Shown here: positions 54,007-62,912 of the stretch, piece after piece
Numbering within the stretch: position 1 is the stretch's first letter
Layout: every line of letters begins with the position of its first letter
Position numbers and translations under genes: made by a program
The notes under the pieces: model-generated
Databases searched by the model: none
Seen by the model: the letters and a program-made list of their open reading frames with translations, nothing else
Told to the model about the DNA's origin: nothing
Assembly (NCBI RefSeq): GCF_000300005.1
Contig: NC_018691.1
Coordinates: 434,001-498,000 of the forward strand
Source of the DNA: Alloalcanivorax dieselolei B5
Lineage (GTDB): Bacteria; Pseudomonadota; Gammaproteobacteria; Pseudomonadales; Alcanivoracaceae
Direction of reading: 5' to 3'
Length of the DNA: 64,000 nt

Positions 54007-54987
54007 GTGACGGTAATGGCCATAGGCGGCACTGCCCAGTCGGCGACCCTGCGACATTGTCGCGCCGCCCTGGGTGATCGCGTACTGAGGCTCCAGGAAG
54101 AGCCCATGGCGATTCTCAAAGGACTCTATCGGCTCGGTTCCCTGGTGGTAACCACGTTCGCCAGCGGCGGCCGGGTCTCCCAATCCATACGCTATCCGGC
54201 CCTGACCGGCTCCAGCCCCGGGCTGGACTGCCGCGGTGACCAGTGCCGCATGCGCCAGGAACTGGACGTTCGCCAATGGCGCTCGGTGCTGGCGATACTG
54301 GCGCCGGTGGCGGATCTGCCGGCCCGCAGCCTGTTGTTTTTCGACGACTACGGTGAGCCGGTACAGCAAATGGCGGTGGCGCCGGAAAGCGGTGGCCTGG
54401 CCTTCGAGGAACTGGTCTGTGCCATGCTGCATCCGGATCAGCAACAACTGGGCTGCCCGCTCGCCGTCCGCGCGCCGCGCCGCCCGACGGGTTCGCTTAT
54501 GGATTGGGAACGACGCTGGTCGCAAAGCGACGAGGACGCGTTCGAGGAACTACTGCGCCAGGTGGGGGATCGCCGGCAGGTGTTGTATCAGGCGGTACGG
54601 GACAAGTTCGCCTGCCCGGTACGCAGCGAAACGGTACCGTCACTATTGTCTCTGGCCGCCGAGCGCGCCACGCCGCTGACGGTATGTACCGGTAACCGAG
54701 GCGTCAGGTTGTGCCTGAGCGCGCCCTGGTCTTCGCCGCGCTGGCAGCAAGGGCAATGTCATCTGGCCCACAACGGCACCCTGATCAGTCTCGATATGGG
54801 GCGGGTGGCATCGGTGTGGCGTCTGCGCCGCCCGGGACCGGGCCGGGTGCTGACCGCGCTGGAAGCGCTCGACTCGGAGGGGCGTTGGTTGTGGACGCTG
54901 TCCTCCGGCGGGGACGAGGATGCCTGGCTGACCCTGCTCGGTGAAGCCCTGATACAGGAAGGCCGCCCCGGCGCTTTGTTCGCCTGA
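54007..54987 (+). CDS. Divergent HemS/PhuS-like heme-handling protein
   Basis: Cytosolic protein of 326 residues built of two similar halves as in HemS/ChuS. The first has CRAALGDRVLRLQEEPMAILKGL and GSLVVTTFASGG. The second has TVCTGNRGVRLCLSAPW, HLAHNGTLISLDMGRVASVWRLRRP and the end DAWLTLLGEALIQ, matching the HemS C-terminal domain in layout. Identity is clearly low, and the usual heme-ligand His is not placed with confidence. A GTG at 54007 follows GGAGGT by six bases. Context after hemP and a Fur box supports a role in heme iron use. Confidence 0.68.
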   Translation: MTVMAIGGTAQSATLRHCRAALGDRVLRLQEEPMAILKGLYRLGSLVVTTFASGGRVSQSIRYPALTGSSPGLDCRGDQCRMRQELDVRQWRSVLAILAPVADLPARSLLFFDDYGEPVQQMAVAPESGGLAFEELVCAMLHPDQQQLGCPLAVRAPRRPTGSLMDWERRWSQSDEDAFEELLRQVGDRRQVLYQAVRDKFACPVRSETVPSLLSLAAERATPLTVCTGNRGVRLCLSAPWSSPRWQQGQCHLAHNGTLISLDMGRVASVWRLRRPGPGRVLTALEALDSEGRWLWTLSSGGDEDAWLTLLGEALIQEGRPGALFA

Positions 54988-55005
54988 GGCGGCGCCCCCG
55001 AGGTC

Positions 55006-55100
55006 ATTACGAAACCGCTGTAGGAGCTTGCCCTGCAAGCGAATGGGCTCTCCCGCAAAAAGATTCGCTTGCAGGGCAAGCTCCTACAGCGGCTTCGTGG
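55006..55100. repeat. REP-type palindrome 8
   Basis: CCGCTGTAGGAGCTTGCCCT through GCGAAT (to 55044) faces ATTCGCTTGCAGGGCAAGCT through CCTACAGCGG (55063-55093). It lies between convergent HemS-like and ABC-F genes. Confidence 0.85.
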
Positions 55101-55153
55101 TTCTTTCTGTATGAAGCTGTTGGCAGCGAGCGCCCGCTATTCACTATTCCTTG

Positions 55154-57067
55154 TTAACTGTTCACTGCGTTTTCCGCTTCTTCCAGGGCTTCCATCGCTT
55201 CCAGCAGCGCCATCTCCTGTTCTTCCTTGTCGTTGCGCAGTTGCCCCTGGCGGGCGAGCAGATCAGCCAGCTCCTGCTTGCGTGCACTGTCGGTATACAG
55301 GCCCTCGTCGCCCAGCAGCAGCTCCACCTCGGCCAGTTCCCGGCCGGCCGATTCCAGCCGGTGCTCGCATTTCTCCACCGTTTTCTTCAACGGTCGTAAC
55401 TGTTCGCGGCGGCGGGCCGCGTCCTGACGCCGCTGTTTGGCGTCATCGCGTACCGGTGAGCGGGTGTCGTCCGCTTTCGCTTCGGCCTGCTCATCGCGGC
55501 GGGCCTGTTGCAGCCAGCGGGCGTAGTCATCCAGGTCGCCGTCAAAGGGGTGCACGCCGCCGTCCGCCACCAGCAGAAATTCGTCGACGGTGGTTTCCAA
55601 CAGATGGCGGTCGTGGGAAACCAGTACCACGGCGCCGGCGAAGTCCTGCAGCGCCATGGTCAGCGCTTCGCGCATGTCCAGATCCAGGTGGTTGGCCGGT
55701 TCGTCGAGCAGCAGCAGCGATGGTTTTTGCTGCACGATCAGCGACAGCGCCAGGCGCGCCTTCTCGCCGCCGGAGAAACGGCCGATCGGGGCGAACACCT
55801 CGTCGCCATGAAAACCGAAGCCGCCCAACTCATTGCGAATCTGCTGTTCGCTCCATTGCGGATACTCGCGGTTGAGTAACTGGTAAGGCGTGTCCTTGGC
55901 GTCGAGCCGGTCCACCTGTTGTTGATGGAAATAACCGATTACCAGATCCGGGCCGTGCAGCAGATGGCCGCCGATGGCCGGCAGTTCTCCCACCAGGGTG
56001 CGGATCAGGGTGGACTTGCCGGCGCCATTCTGGCCGAGCAGGCCGAGCCGGGATTCCGGGCGCAGATTCAGGGTGACATTGGTGAGCACCGGCTGACCGT
56101 CGTAACCGCAGCCGACCCCTTCCAGGTCGATCATCGGGTCCGGCAGCCGCTTGGGCGTGTGGAACGAAAAACGGAACGCGGAATCCACATGGGCCGGGGC
56201 AATACGCTCCAGCTTCTCCAACGCCTTTACCCGGCTTTGCGCCTGCTTGGCTTTGGACGCCTTGGCCTTGAAGCGATCCACGAATTTCTGCAAATGAGCG
56301 ATCTGGGTTTGCTGCTTCTCGTGCAGCTTTTGCTGTTGCGAGAGCTGCTCCGCCCGTTGCCGTTCGAAGTCCGAATAGGTGCCGGTATAGCGCTTGAGCC
56401 GTCCCTGGTCGATGTGCAGGATCTCGCCCACGGTGGCGTCGAGAAAAGCGCGGTCGTGGGAAATCACCATCAAGGCGCCGGGCTGCTGCACCAGCCATTG
56501 CTGCAACCAGAGAATGGCGTCCAGATCCAGGTGGTTGGTGGGCTCGTCGAGCAGCACCAGATCGGCGTTGGCGAGCAGCACTTGGGCCAGATTGAGACGC
56601 ATGCGCCAGCCGCCGGAAAAGGCGCTGACCGGTTGTTGCTGTTGCGCTTCACTGAAGCCCAGACCGGCCAGCAGGGTGGCGGCACGCGCCGGTTGCTCCC
56701 AGGCACGCAGGGTGTCCAGGCGGGCATGGGCGTGGGCCATGGCATCGCTGTCGTCATTGTCCTGGGCGCGGGCCAGTTCTCGCTCGGCGGCGCGCAGCTC
56801 CTGGTGGCCGTCCAGAACATAGTCGATGGCCGGCTGGGGCAGGGCCGGGACTTCCTGGGCCATCATCGCCAGACGCCAGTCGGCGGGGCGGGATAGCTGC
56901 CCGGCGTCGGTGTCCAGCTCGCCGCTGATCAACTTGAACAGGGAGCTCTTGCCGCTGCCGTTCTTACCGACCAATCCGACTCTCTGGCCCTGATGCAGAG
57001 TGAAGTTGGCGTCTTCCAGCAGCAGGCTGGTGCCACGGCGCAGGTTGATGTGTTCCAGGGACAACAT
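55154..57067 (-). CDS. ABC-F family ATPase, YheS/Uup-like
   Basis: Soluble tandem ATPase of 637 residues acting on ribosomes rather than in transport. Two Walker A motifs (GKNGSGKSSL near 36-45, GQNGAGKSTL near 345), two LSGG-type signatures (FSGGWRMRL, FSGGEKARL), and two DEPTNHLDLD/DEPANHLDLD Walker B segments are present. A charged linker of about 80 residues lies between the halves, and a coiled coil of about 80 residues ends the protein. The ATG at 57067 gives the family start MLSLEHINLRRG. Confidence 0.93.
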   Translation of the reverse strand: MLSLEHINLRRGTSLLLEDANFTLHQGQRVGLVGKNGSGKSSLFKLISGELDTDAGQLSRPADWRLAMMAQEVPALPQPAIDYVLDGHQELRAAERELARAQDNDDSDAMAHAHARLDTLRAWEQPARAATLLAGLGFSEAQQQQPVSAFSGGWRMRLNLAQVLLANADLVLLDEPTNHLDLDAILWLQQWLVQQPGALMVISHDRAFLDATVGEILHIDQGRLKRYTGTYSDFERQRAEQLSQQQKLHEKQQTQIAHLQKFVDRFKAKASKAKQAQSRVKALEKLERIAPAHVDSAFRFSFHTPKRLPDPMIDLEGVGCGYDGQPVLTNVTLNLRPESRLGLLGQNGAGKSTLIRTLVGELPAIGGHLLHGPDLVIGYFHQQQVDRLDAKDTPYQLLNREYPQWSEQQIRNELGGFGFHGDEVFAPIGRFSGGEKARLALSLIVQQKPSLLLLDEPANHLDLDMREALTMALQDFAGAVVLVSHDRHLLETTVDEFLLVADGGVHPFDGDLDDYARWLQQARRDEQAEAKADDTRSPVRDDAKQRRQDAARRREQLRPLKKTVEKCEHRLESAGRELAEVELLLGDEGLYTDSARKQELADLLARQGQLRNDKEEQEMALLEAMEALEEAENAVNS

Positions 57068-57144
57068 GGTATAAGGACTCATCAATAATGGGGTGGAAAC
57101 CGGCGCAGTGTAGGGTATGGCCGCGCGCAACTGAAGGATTGCTG

Positions 57145-57615
57145 ATGACCGAGGACACGCTTTGGACTTTCGCGCTGCGTTTGTGGCGACGAGCGGATGT
57201 GGAGCGCCAGTGCCTGCGCCTGCAGGATGAGTATCAGGTACCGGTGGCGGCGGTGCTGGCGGCACTGTGGCTGAGCCGCCGCCCCAGCCCGGCGGACGCG
57301 GCTCTGGGCCGGCGCTTGCTGGCGCGGGCGGAGATCATGGAAAAGGATTATCTGCGACCGCTGCGCGAGGTTCGTCGCCGGGCCGCCGCCGAGAGCTGGG
57401 CGCGGGAGCTGAAACGGCAGATCCAGGAGGCGGAACTGGAGGCGGAGCGTCTGCTATTGAATCAACTGGCGGATATGGCCCAGGGGGCGCCGCCCACGGA
57501 TCAGCCGGTATCGGCGTTGTCCTGGTTGTTGATGGTGGCGCCGGAAGCCGGCGTTTGCCAGGGCTTGCAGGCCACCCTGGAAGCGTTGTGCGAGGCGGTC
57601 GAGGCGTCGCCGTGA
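57145..57615 (+). CDS. TIGR02444-family protein
   Basis: A 156-residue mostly helical cytosolic protein. The opening [38 protein letters not shown] is the signature of the TIGR02444 family, of unknown function. The ATG at 57145 follows GAAGGA. Its TGA overlaps the next GTG start (GTGA). The pairing of this family with ABC-F ATPases is common in pseudomonads as I recall, but it is not proof of a shared role. Confidence 0.82.
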   Translation: MTEDTLWTFALRLWRRADVERQCLRLQDEYQVPVAAVLAALWLSRRPSPADAALGRRLLARAEIMEKDYLRPLREVRRRAAAESWARELKRQIQEAELEAERLLLNQLADMAQGAPPTDQPVSALSWLLMVAPEAGVCQGLQATLEALCEAVEASP

Positions 57616-57935
57616 CACCGGTGCTGTATTTACTGGCGGCGTTGGCGGAAATCGCCGGGTGTTTCTCGTTCTGGGCCTGGTGGCGGCTGGACCGTTCGGT
57701 GCTCTGGCTGGTGCCGGGAATGCTCAGTCTGGCCGCGTTTGCCTGGTTGCTGAGTTTGGTGGATGCCGACTACGCCGGACGGGCCTACGCCGCCTATGGC
57801 GGTGTCTATATCGTGACGTCGTTGCTATGGCTGTGGGTGGTGGAGCAGCGCGCGCCGGATCGTTGGGATCTGCTCGGCGCGACGGTTTGCCTGCTCGGCG
57901 CGGGCATTATTCTGCTTGGCCCGCGGACCGCCTGA
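57612..57935 (+). CDS. YnfA/UPF0060 small membrane protein
   Basis: Inner-membrane protein of 107 residues with four helices and the family signature [22 protein letters not shown] near 12-33. It also has [21 protein letters not shown] near 58-78. YnfA resembles small multidrug-resistance proteins and has been implicated in efflux. It starts with GTG overlapping the upstream stop. Confidence 0.9.
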   Translation: MTPVLYLLAALAEIAGCFSFWAWWRLDRSVLWLVPGMLSLAAFAWLLSLVDADYAGRAYAAYGGVYIVTSLLWLWVVEQRAPDRWDLLGATVCLLGAGIILLGPRTA

Positions 57936-57990
57936 GGCGGGAAGCTTGACGCCTGAAAGCCCCGGGCCTCGCGGATACGAATTCAGAGGT

Positions 57991-58085
57991 CACTACAAGG
58001 CCGCTGTAGGAGCTTGCCTGCAAGCGAATGAGCGCTCTCCCAAAAAGATTCGCTTGCAAGGCAAGCTCCTACAGCGGCTTCATAG
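57991..58085. repeat. REP-type palindrome 9
   Basis: CTACAAGGCCGCTGTAGGAG through CAAGCGAAT (to 58029) faces ATTCGCTTGCAAGGCAAGCT through GGCTTCATAG (58048-58085). It lies between convergent ynfA-like and AtuA-like genes. Confidence 0.85.
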
Positions 58086-58103
58086 TCAGCTCTGTGCTGC
58101 CCG

Positions 58104-59891
58104 TCAGCTGTCGGATAGCAGCCCTTCGGGCACCGGGATTTCCATATCCAGCAGCACCTGGGCATAGGTCTTGGCCTGCGCGTCCAGGTGCAGGGAGGCG
58201 ACGCCACCGCCGTCCAGAGCGTGGCGCAACAGAAAGTTCATGGCGTGACTGCCGGGCAGATCGAAGCGCTCCACCTTGCCCTTGAGGGTATGAGAGAAGC
58301 AGTCGGCGACCCGTTCCTCGGTGAGCGCGGCGCGCAGTGCCGGCAGATATTCCGGCCGCCGGGCGATGACACCGATATTGGCGTGGTCGCCTTTATCGCC
58401 GCTGCGTGCCACGGCCAGGCGGTACAGTGGTACCTTGACCGCGCTATCTTCCAGTGTCGGCGCCGGATCGGATTGGCTGGCCACTGGCCGGCCACCGCCG
58501 CGCTCCGCCGCCTGCGCCAGCGGTACCGGTTCCCCGTCCAAGGCCACTTGCACCGGCACCCGCTCCTTGTCGATCAGGAACGAGAATAGCCGCACGATCG
58601 GCGTGGGGCGCGGCCGCCCGGGGCTGAGGCCGGTGATGCCCGGCGCCATGGACAGGCCGGCGCCGACGAATTCCTTGGAGAACAGATCCACCCCTTCCCG
58701 GCGTGGATGGTGCACGCCCAGACGCAGTACCACTTCCCGCACTTGCCGGGCACTGTCGCTGGCGTGATCGCCGTAGCTGCTTTCCGCGCCAACCAGTTGC
58801 ATCGCGGTTTTGCTGAAGTCGCCCAATTCCGACTGATCCAGCAGACGGCGGACTTTTTTCAGCACCGCTTCACCTTGCCGGCGGGCCTTGGTGGCCGCGT
58901 CGCGTCCGGCGATAACGAAGGTGCCGACACAACCGAAGCCGTCGGCGTAGGTGGCGCTGACCTTGTAGGTATCGGTGGGGGCATGGCCCCGGGCGCCCTC
59001 GATGCGGACCCGGTCCGGTCCCTCCTGTTCCAGGGTCACCTGGCGGAAATCGGCGATCACGTCCGGCAACATATAGGCGCCCGGATCGCCGATCTCATAG
59101 AGCATCTGTTCGCCGGCGGTGAACGGGGTGACGGTGCCGCCGGTATCGCGCGGTTTGGTCAGCACGAAAGCACCGTTGGCGGAGACCTCGGCGATGGGGA
59201 AGCCGGTGTCGTCCCAGCCGTCCACGGTATCCGGCCAGTCGCTGTAATTGCCACCGGTGGCCTGGGCGCCGCATTCGATCAGGTGTCCCACCAGGGCGCC
59301 GGCGGCGAGCCGGTCATACTCGTCCGGCCGCCAGCCGAATTCATGGATCAGCGGGCCCACCGCCAGGGCACTGTCCACGCAGCGCCCGGTGAGCACGATG
59401 TCGGCGCCGGCATCGAGGGCGGCGGCGATCGGGAAGGCGCCCAGATAAGCGTTCATGCTCATCAACTTGTCGGGCAACGGCGCGCGGGTGTCCAGTTCGG
59501 TAGGGTCAAGGGCACGTATCGGTTCGATTTGAGGGAGCAGGTTGTCGCCTTCCACGGTGCCGATGCGCAAAGGCAGGCCGGCGTCGGCCGCCACCTTCTC
59601 CAAAGCCTGGCGGCAGGCGGTCAGATTCACGCCGCCAGCGTTGGCGATCACCTTGATGCCCTGGCGGTGGATCTCCGGCAGCAAGGGCGCCATCACCCGT
59701 TCAATGAAATCGGTGGCGTAGCCCAGGGCGGGATCGCGAGCCTGGGCCTTGGCCAGAATCGACATGGTGATTTCCGCCAGATAGTCGAAGATCAGATAGT
59801 CCACCTGTCCCTGGCGAATCAACTGCACGGGGCCAATGGCGGTATCGCCCCAGTAGCCGGAAGCGCCGCCGATGCGGATCGTTTTGCTCAT
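58104..59891 (-). CDS. AtuA-family (DUF1446) protein
   Basis: Protein of 595 residues similar to AtuA of the acyclic-terpene utilization cluster. The DUF1446 part begins IRIGGASGYWGDTAIGP and includes IVLTGRCVDSALAVGPLIHEFGW and QATGGNYSDWPD. The C-terminal part (about 470-590) is the associated domain with YRLAVARSGDKGDHANIGVIARRPEYL. Its reaction is unknown. It clusters with an acyl-CoA dehydrogenase and ligase, but the carboxylase subunits of a typical atu/leu set are absent. Confidence 0.85.
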   Translation of the reverse strand: MSKTIRIGGASGYWGDTAIGPVQLIRQGQVDYLIFDYLAEITMSILAKAQARDPALGYATDFIERVMAPLLPEIHRQGIKVIANAGGVNLTACRQALEKVAADAGLPLRIGTVEGDNLLPQIEPIRALDPTELDTRAPLPDKLMSMNAYLGAFPIAAALDAGADIVLTGRCVDSALAVGPLIHEFGWRPDEYDRLAAGALVGHLIECGAQATGGNYSDWPDTVDGWDDTGFPIAEVSANGAFVLTKPRDTGGTVTPFTAGEQMLYEIGDPGAYMLPDVIADFRQVTLEQEGPDRVRIEGARGHAPTDTYKVSATYADGFGCVGTFVIAGRDAATKARRQGEAVLKKVRRLLDQSELGDFSKTAMQLVGAESSYGDHASDSARQVREVVLRLGVHHPRREGVDLFSKEFVGAGLSMAPGITGLSPGRPRPTPIVRLFSFLIDKERVPVQVALDGEPVPLAQAAERGGGRPVASQSDPAPTLEDSAVKVPLYRLAVARSGDKGDHANIGVIARRPEYLPALRAALTEERVADCFSHTLKGKVERFDLPGSHAMNFLLRHALDGGGVASLHLDAQAKTYAQVLLDMEIPVPEGLLSDS

Positions 59892-59907
59892 AGTCTTTCA
59901 CTCATTA

Positions 59908-61056
59908 CTACAGTCCCATTTGCCGCACGGCCAGGTCGCGCATGATTTCCTCGGCGCCGCCGCCGATGGCGTTGACGCGGACCTCCCGGTAGATTCTTTC
60001 CGATTTGCAGCCGCGCAGGTAACCGGCGCCGCCGAGGGTTTGTACCGCTTCGCGGGCGCAGTATTCCATGGTCTGGGTCGCCTGGTTCTTCAGCAGGCAG
60101 ACGTCCGCCACCGGGTTCTGACCGTTCTGCACCCGCCAGGTCAGTTGTTCCAGATAGGCCTGAGTGGCGTTGATGCGCATACACATATCCGCCACTTTGT
60201 GGCGGATCACCTGATGTTCCATCAGGGTTTTGCCGAAGGTCCTGCGCTGTTGGCCGTACTCGATCATCTCCTCCAGACAGACCCGCGCGTAGGCGGTACA
60301 GGCAGCGGCCATGAACAGCCGCTCGCTATTGAAGTTCTGCATGATCAGCTTGGAACCCTGGTTCTCCTCGCCCAGCAGGTTTTCCACCGGCACCCGGCAA
60401 TTATCGAAATACAGGGTGGCGGTGTCGGAACACCACCAGCCCATTTTTTTCTCCAGCTGAGTGCGGGTAAATCCGGGGGTGTCGCGCTCGATGGCGAGCA
60501 GGGAAATGCCCTTGTGGCCGGGCTCGCCAGTGCGCACCGCCACGGTATAAATGTCGGCGCGCATCCCCGAGGTAATGAAGGTCTTGCTGCCGTTGACGAC
60601 ATAATGATCGCCGTCGCGGCGGGCGGTGGTGGTCAGCGCCGCCACGTCCGAGCCGCCGCCCGGCTCGGTAATCGCCAGGGCACTGATCTTGTCGCCGCGA
60701 ATCACCGCCGGGACCCATTTGTCTTTTAACGCCGGGAGGCCGGCGCGGATGATCGGCGGCAGACCGATGTGATGACTCATCAGGCTGGCATGCAGGCCGC
60801 CGACGCCGGCGCGGGCCAGTTCCTGGGCATTGATCAGCATGTAGAACAAATCCAGATCCAGACCGCCGTACTGCTCCGGATAACCGGCCGCGAACAGGCC
60901 GACCTCGGCGGCTTTGCGGTACAGCTCGCGGGGAAAGGTGCCTTCCTCATCCCATTGCGCCGCGTGGGGTTCCAGTTCCTTACCGACGAAGGCGCGCAGG
61001 GTGTCGCGATAAGCTTCATGCTCCTCGGTATAGAACGGACTGCTGACTGTGTTCAT
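59908..61056 (-). CDS. Acyl-CoA dehydrogenase
   Basis: FAD-dependent alpha,beta-dehydrogenase of 382 residues. It carries ALAITEPGGGSDVAALTTTARRDGDHYVVNGSKTFIT (FAD/substrate binding, 128-163), ERLFMAAACTAYARVCLEEM, YGQQRRTFGKTLMEHQ and AVQTLGGAGYLRG. The C-terminal end has IGGGAEEIMRDLAVRQM; the catalytic Glu is probably that of GGGAEEI. It lies 16 bases before the AtuA-like gene, in one operon with the ligase upstream. Confidence 0.92.
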   Translation of the reverse strand: MNTVSSPFYTEEHEAYRDTLRAFVGKELEPHAAQWDEEGTFPRELYRKAAEVGLFAAGYPEQYGGLDLDLFYMLINAQELARAGVGGLHASLMSHHIGLPPIIRAGLPALKDKWVPAVIRGDKISALAITEPGGGSDVAALTTTARRDGDHYVVNGSKTFITSGMRADIYTVAVRTGEPGHKGISLLAIERDTPGFTRTQLEKKMGWWCSDTATLYFDNCRVPVENLLGEENQGSKLIMQNFNSERLFMAAACTAYARVCLEEMIEYGQQRRTFGKTLMEHQVIRHKVADMCMRINATQAYLEQLTWRVQNGQNPVADVCLLKNQATQTMEYCAREAVQTLGGAGYLRGCKSERIYREVRVNAIGGGAEEIMRDLAVRQMGL

Positions 61057-61096
61057 TACTTACTCCAGGCTTGGGACGGCGAGACGGCGTCGGGGA

Positions 61097-62662
61097 TCAG
61101 GCGCCGGTGAACCGGTCGCGCAGGGTGCGTTTAAGTATTTTTCCGGTGGCGTTGCGGGGCAGTTCGTCCACCAGAGCCAGGTGTTTGGGAATCTTGAAAC
61201 GGCCCAGTTTGCCGTCGCAAAAGTCACGCAGGGATTCCAGTGTCGGTGTCTGGCCGTCCCTGGGTACCACTATCGCCATGGGCACTTCGCCCCATTTATC
61301 GTCGGGCACGCCGATCACCGCCACTTCCAATATCTGCTCGTGTTTGTAGAGCACCTGCTCCACTTCGGTGGGATAGACGTTTTCGCCGCCGGAAATCAGC
61401 ATGTCCTTCTTGCGGTCGACGATATAATAAAAACCTTCCTGGTCACGGCGGGCCAGGTCACCGGAGTGGAACCAGCCGTTGCGGCAGGCCTCCTCGGTGG
61501 CGTCCGGCCGTCCCCAGTAAGACAGGAACATGGTGGGCCCGCGCAGTATCAGCTCGCCGACTTCCCCGGGTGGAACATCCTGGTCATTCTCGTCGACGAT
61601 GCGCATTTGCACGTATACCAGAGGTTTGCCAACCGAACCGTTTTTGCGCACCGCATCGCCACTGCTGAGGATGCAGGCACCGGCACAGGTTTCGGTCATA
61701 CCGAAACCTTCCTGGAATGCCAGCCCTCGTTTCTGAAGGAACTCGATCACCGGAATAGGGCAAGGCGCGCCACCTGAGAGCAAGCTGCGCAGAGAGGACA
61801 GATTGTAATCATCGAAATGGGGCAGTTGAGTCAGGGCTTGCCACATGGCGGGCAGCAGAAACAGCTCGGTGATGCGCTCCTGTTGTACCGTGGCAAGAGT
61901 GCCCGATGGGTCGAACTGGGCATGCAGGACCACCTTGGCGCCGATGTTGAAGGCGGCCAGTGTGTGCACGGCGAGTCCGCCAATATGGAATAGGGGGGCA
62001 ATAGTGAGGATGACACTGTCGCGGCTGATTGCCGCGTCACTGGCAACCATGTTGGCGGTCAGCCAGGTCGGGTTGCCGTGGCTGAGCAGAGCGCCCTTGG
62101 GTTTACCGGTGGTGCCCGAGGTGTACATCATCATCAATGGATCATTTTGATCCAGAAGCACCGAGGGCTCCGTGGTGGGCGCGGCGTCCATCAGGGCGTC
62201 ATAGCGGTGATCCCCCGGTTCCGCCTCGCCGTCGGTGGCGATGCCGTGACGCAGGGCGGTGTTCTGACGAATCGAACGGAACAGATCCGCCAGGGCCGGC
62301 TGATAGAGCAACGCGGTGGCGCCGGCGTCGCCGAGGATGAAGCCGATTTCCCCGGCGCTGAGGCGGTAGTTCAATGGCAGGGCGATGGCGCCCAGCTTGG
62401 CGCAGGCAAAAAAGCTTTCGATGAAGTGGTTGCCGTTGAGCATCAGCAAGGCGACTCGGTCGCCCTTGCCGACGCCGAGATCGGTCAGGGCGTTGGCGAG
62501 GCGATTGATACGCTGGTTCAGCTCCGAATAGGTCAGGCGCAGATCGCCAAACACCAGCGCCATGCGTTGCGGATCCTGGGTGGCGTGATGGGTTATCCAG
62601 TCGCCGACCCCACCCAGATAGTGCACATCCTGGTGGGTTGAGAAGGAGGAGGGCTGGCTCAC
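61097..62662 (-). CDS. Acyl-CoA synthetase (ANL superfamily)
   Basis: Long- or branched-chain acid--CoA ligase type enzyme of 521 residues: YTSGTTGKPKGALLSHGN, FGMTETCAG, GWFHSGDLARRDQEGF, DRKKDMLISGGENVYP and LPRNATGKILKRTLRD with the catalytic lysine. The GTG at 62662 has AGGAG eight bases upstream; an earlier GTG at 62749 lacks one. With the dehydrogenase and AtuA-like gene it forms an activation-oxidation set for some hydrophobic acid. Confidence 0.9.
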   Translation of the reverse strand: MSQPSSFSTHQDVHYLGGVGDWITHHATQDPQRMALVFGDLRLTYSELNQRINRLANALTDLGVGKGDRVALLMLNGNHFIESFFACAKLGAIALPLNYRLSAGEIGFILGDAGATALLYQPALADLFRSIRQNTALRHGIATDGEAEPGDHRYDALMDAAPTTEPSVLLDQNDPLMMMYTSGTTGKPKGALLSHGNPTWLTANMVASDAAISRDSVILTIAPLFHIGGLAVHTLAAFNIGAKVVLHAQFDPSGTLATVQQERITELFLLPAMWQALTQLPHFDDYNLSSLRSLLSGGAPCPIPVIEFLQKRGLAFQEGFGMTETCAGACILSSGDAVRKNGSVGKPLVYVQMRIVDENDQDVPPGEVGELILRGPTMFLSYWGRPDATEEACRNGWFHSGDLARRDQEGFYYIVDRKKDMLISGGENVYPTEVEQVLYKHEQILEVAVIGVPDDKWGEVPMAIVVPRDGQTPTLESLRDFCDGKLGRFKIPKHLALVDELPRNATGKILKRTLRDRFTGA

Positions 62663-62800
62663 CTTGGTGTCTCCTGAACGAGTGTTGTTATCGGTATGGG
62701 GCGGCGCCCGGGAAGACGCCTTGTTGAAGGGAACGCTAGCAACGGCCACGGTGCCGGTCTTGTGTTAACTGGCTGGTCTTGGAGACATGAGTTCAACGGC

Positions 62801-62895
62801 CGCTACAAGGCCGCGGTAGGAGCTTGCCCTGCAAGCGAATCTCTTAAGGCCGGGCCCATTCGCTTGCAGGGCAAGCTCCTACCGCGGCTCCGTAG
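62801..62895. repeat. REP-type palindrome 10 with compensatory change
   Basis: CCGCGGTAGGAGCTTGCCCT (from 62811) faces ATTCGCTTGCAGGGCAAGCT through CCTACCGCGG (to about 62887). The T to G change in the left arm is matched by A to C in the right arm relative to the majority GCTGTAGG/CCTACAGC form, preserving pairing. Confidence 0.87.
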
Positions 62896-62912
62896 CTCTT
62901 TCGGGGGGAGAG

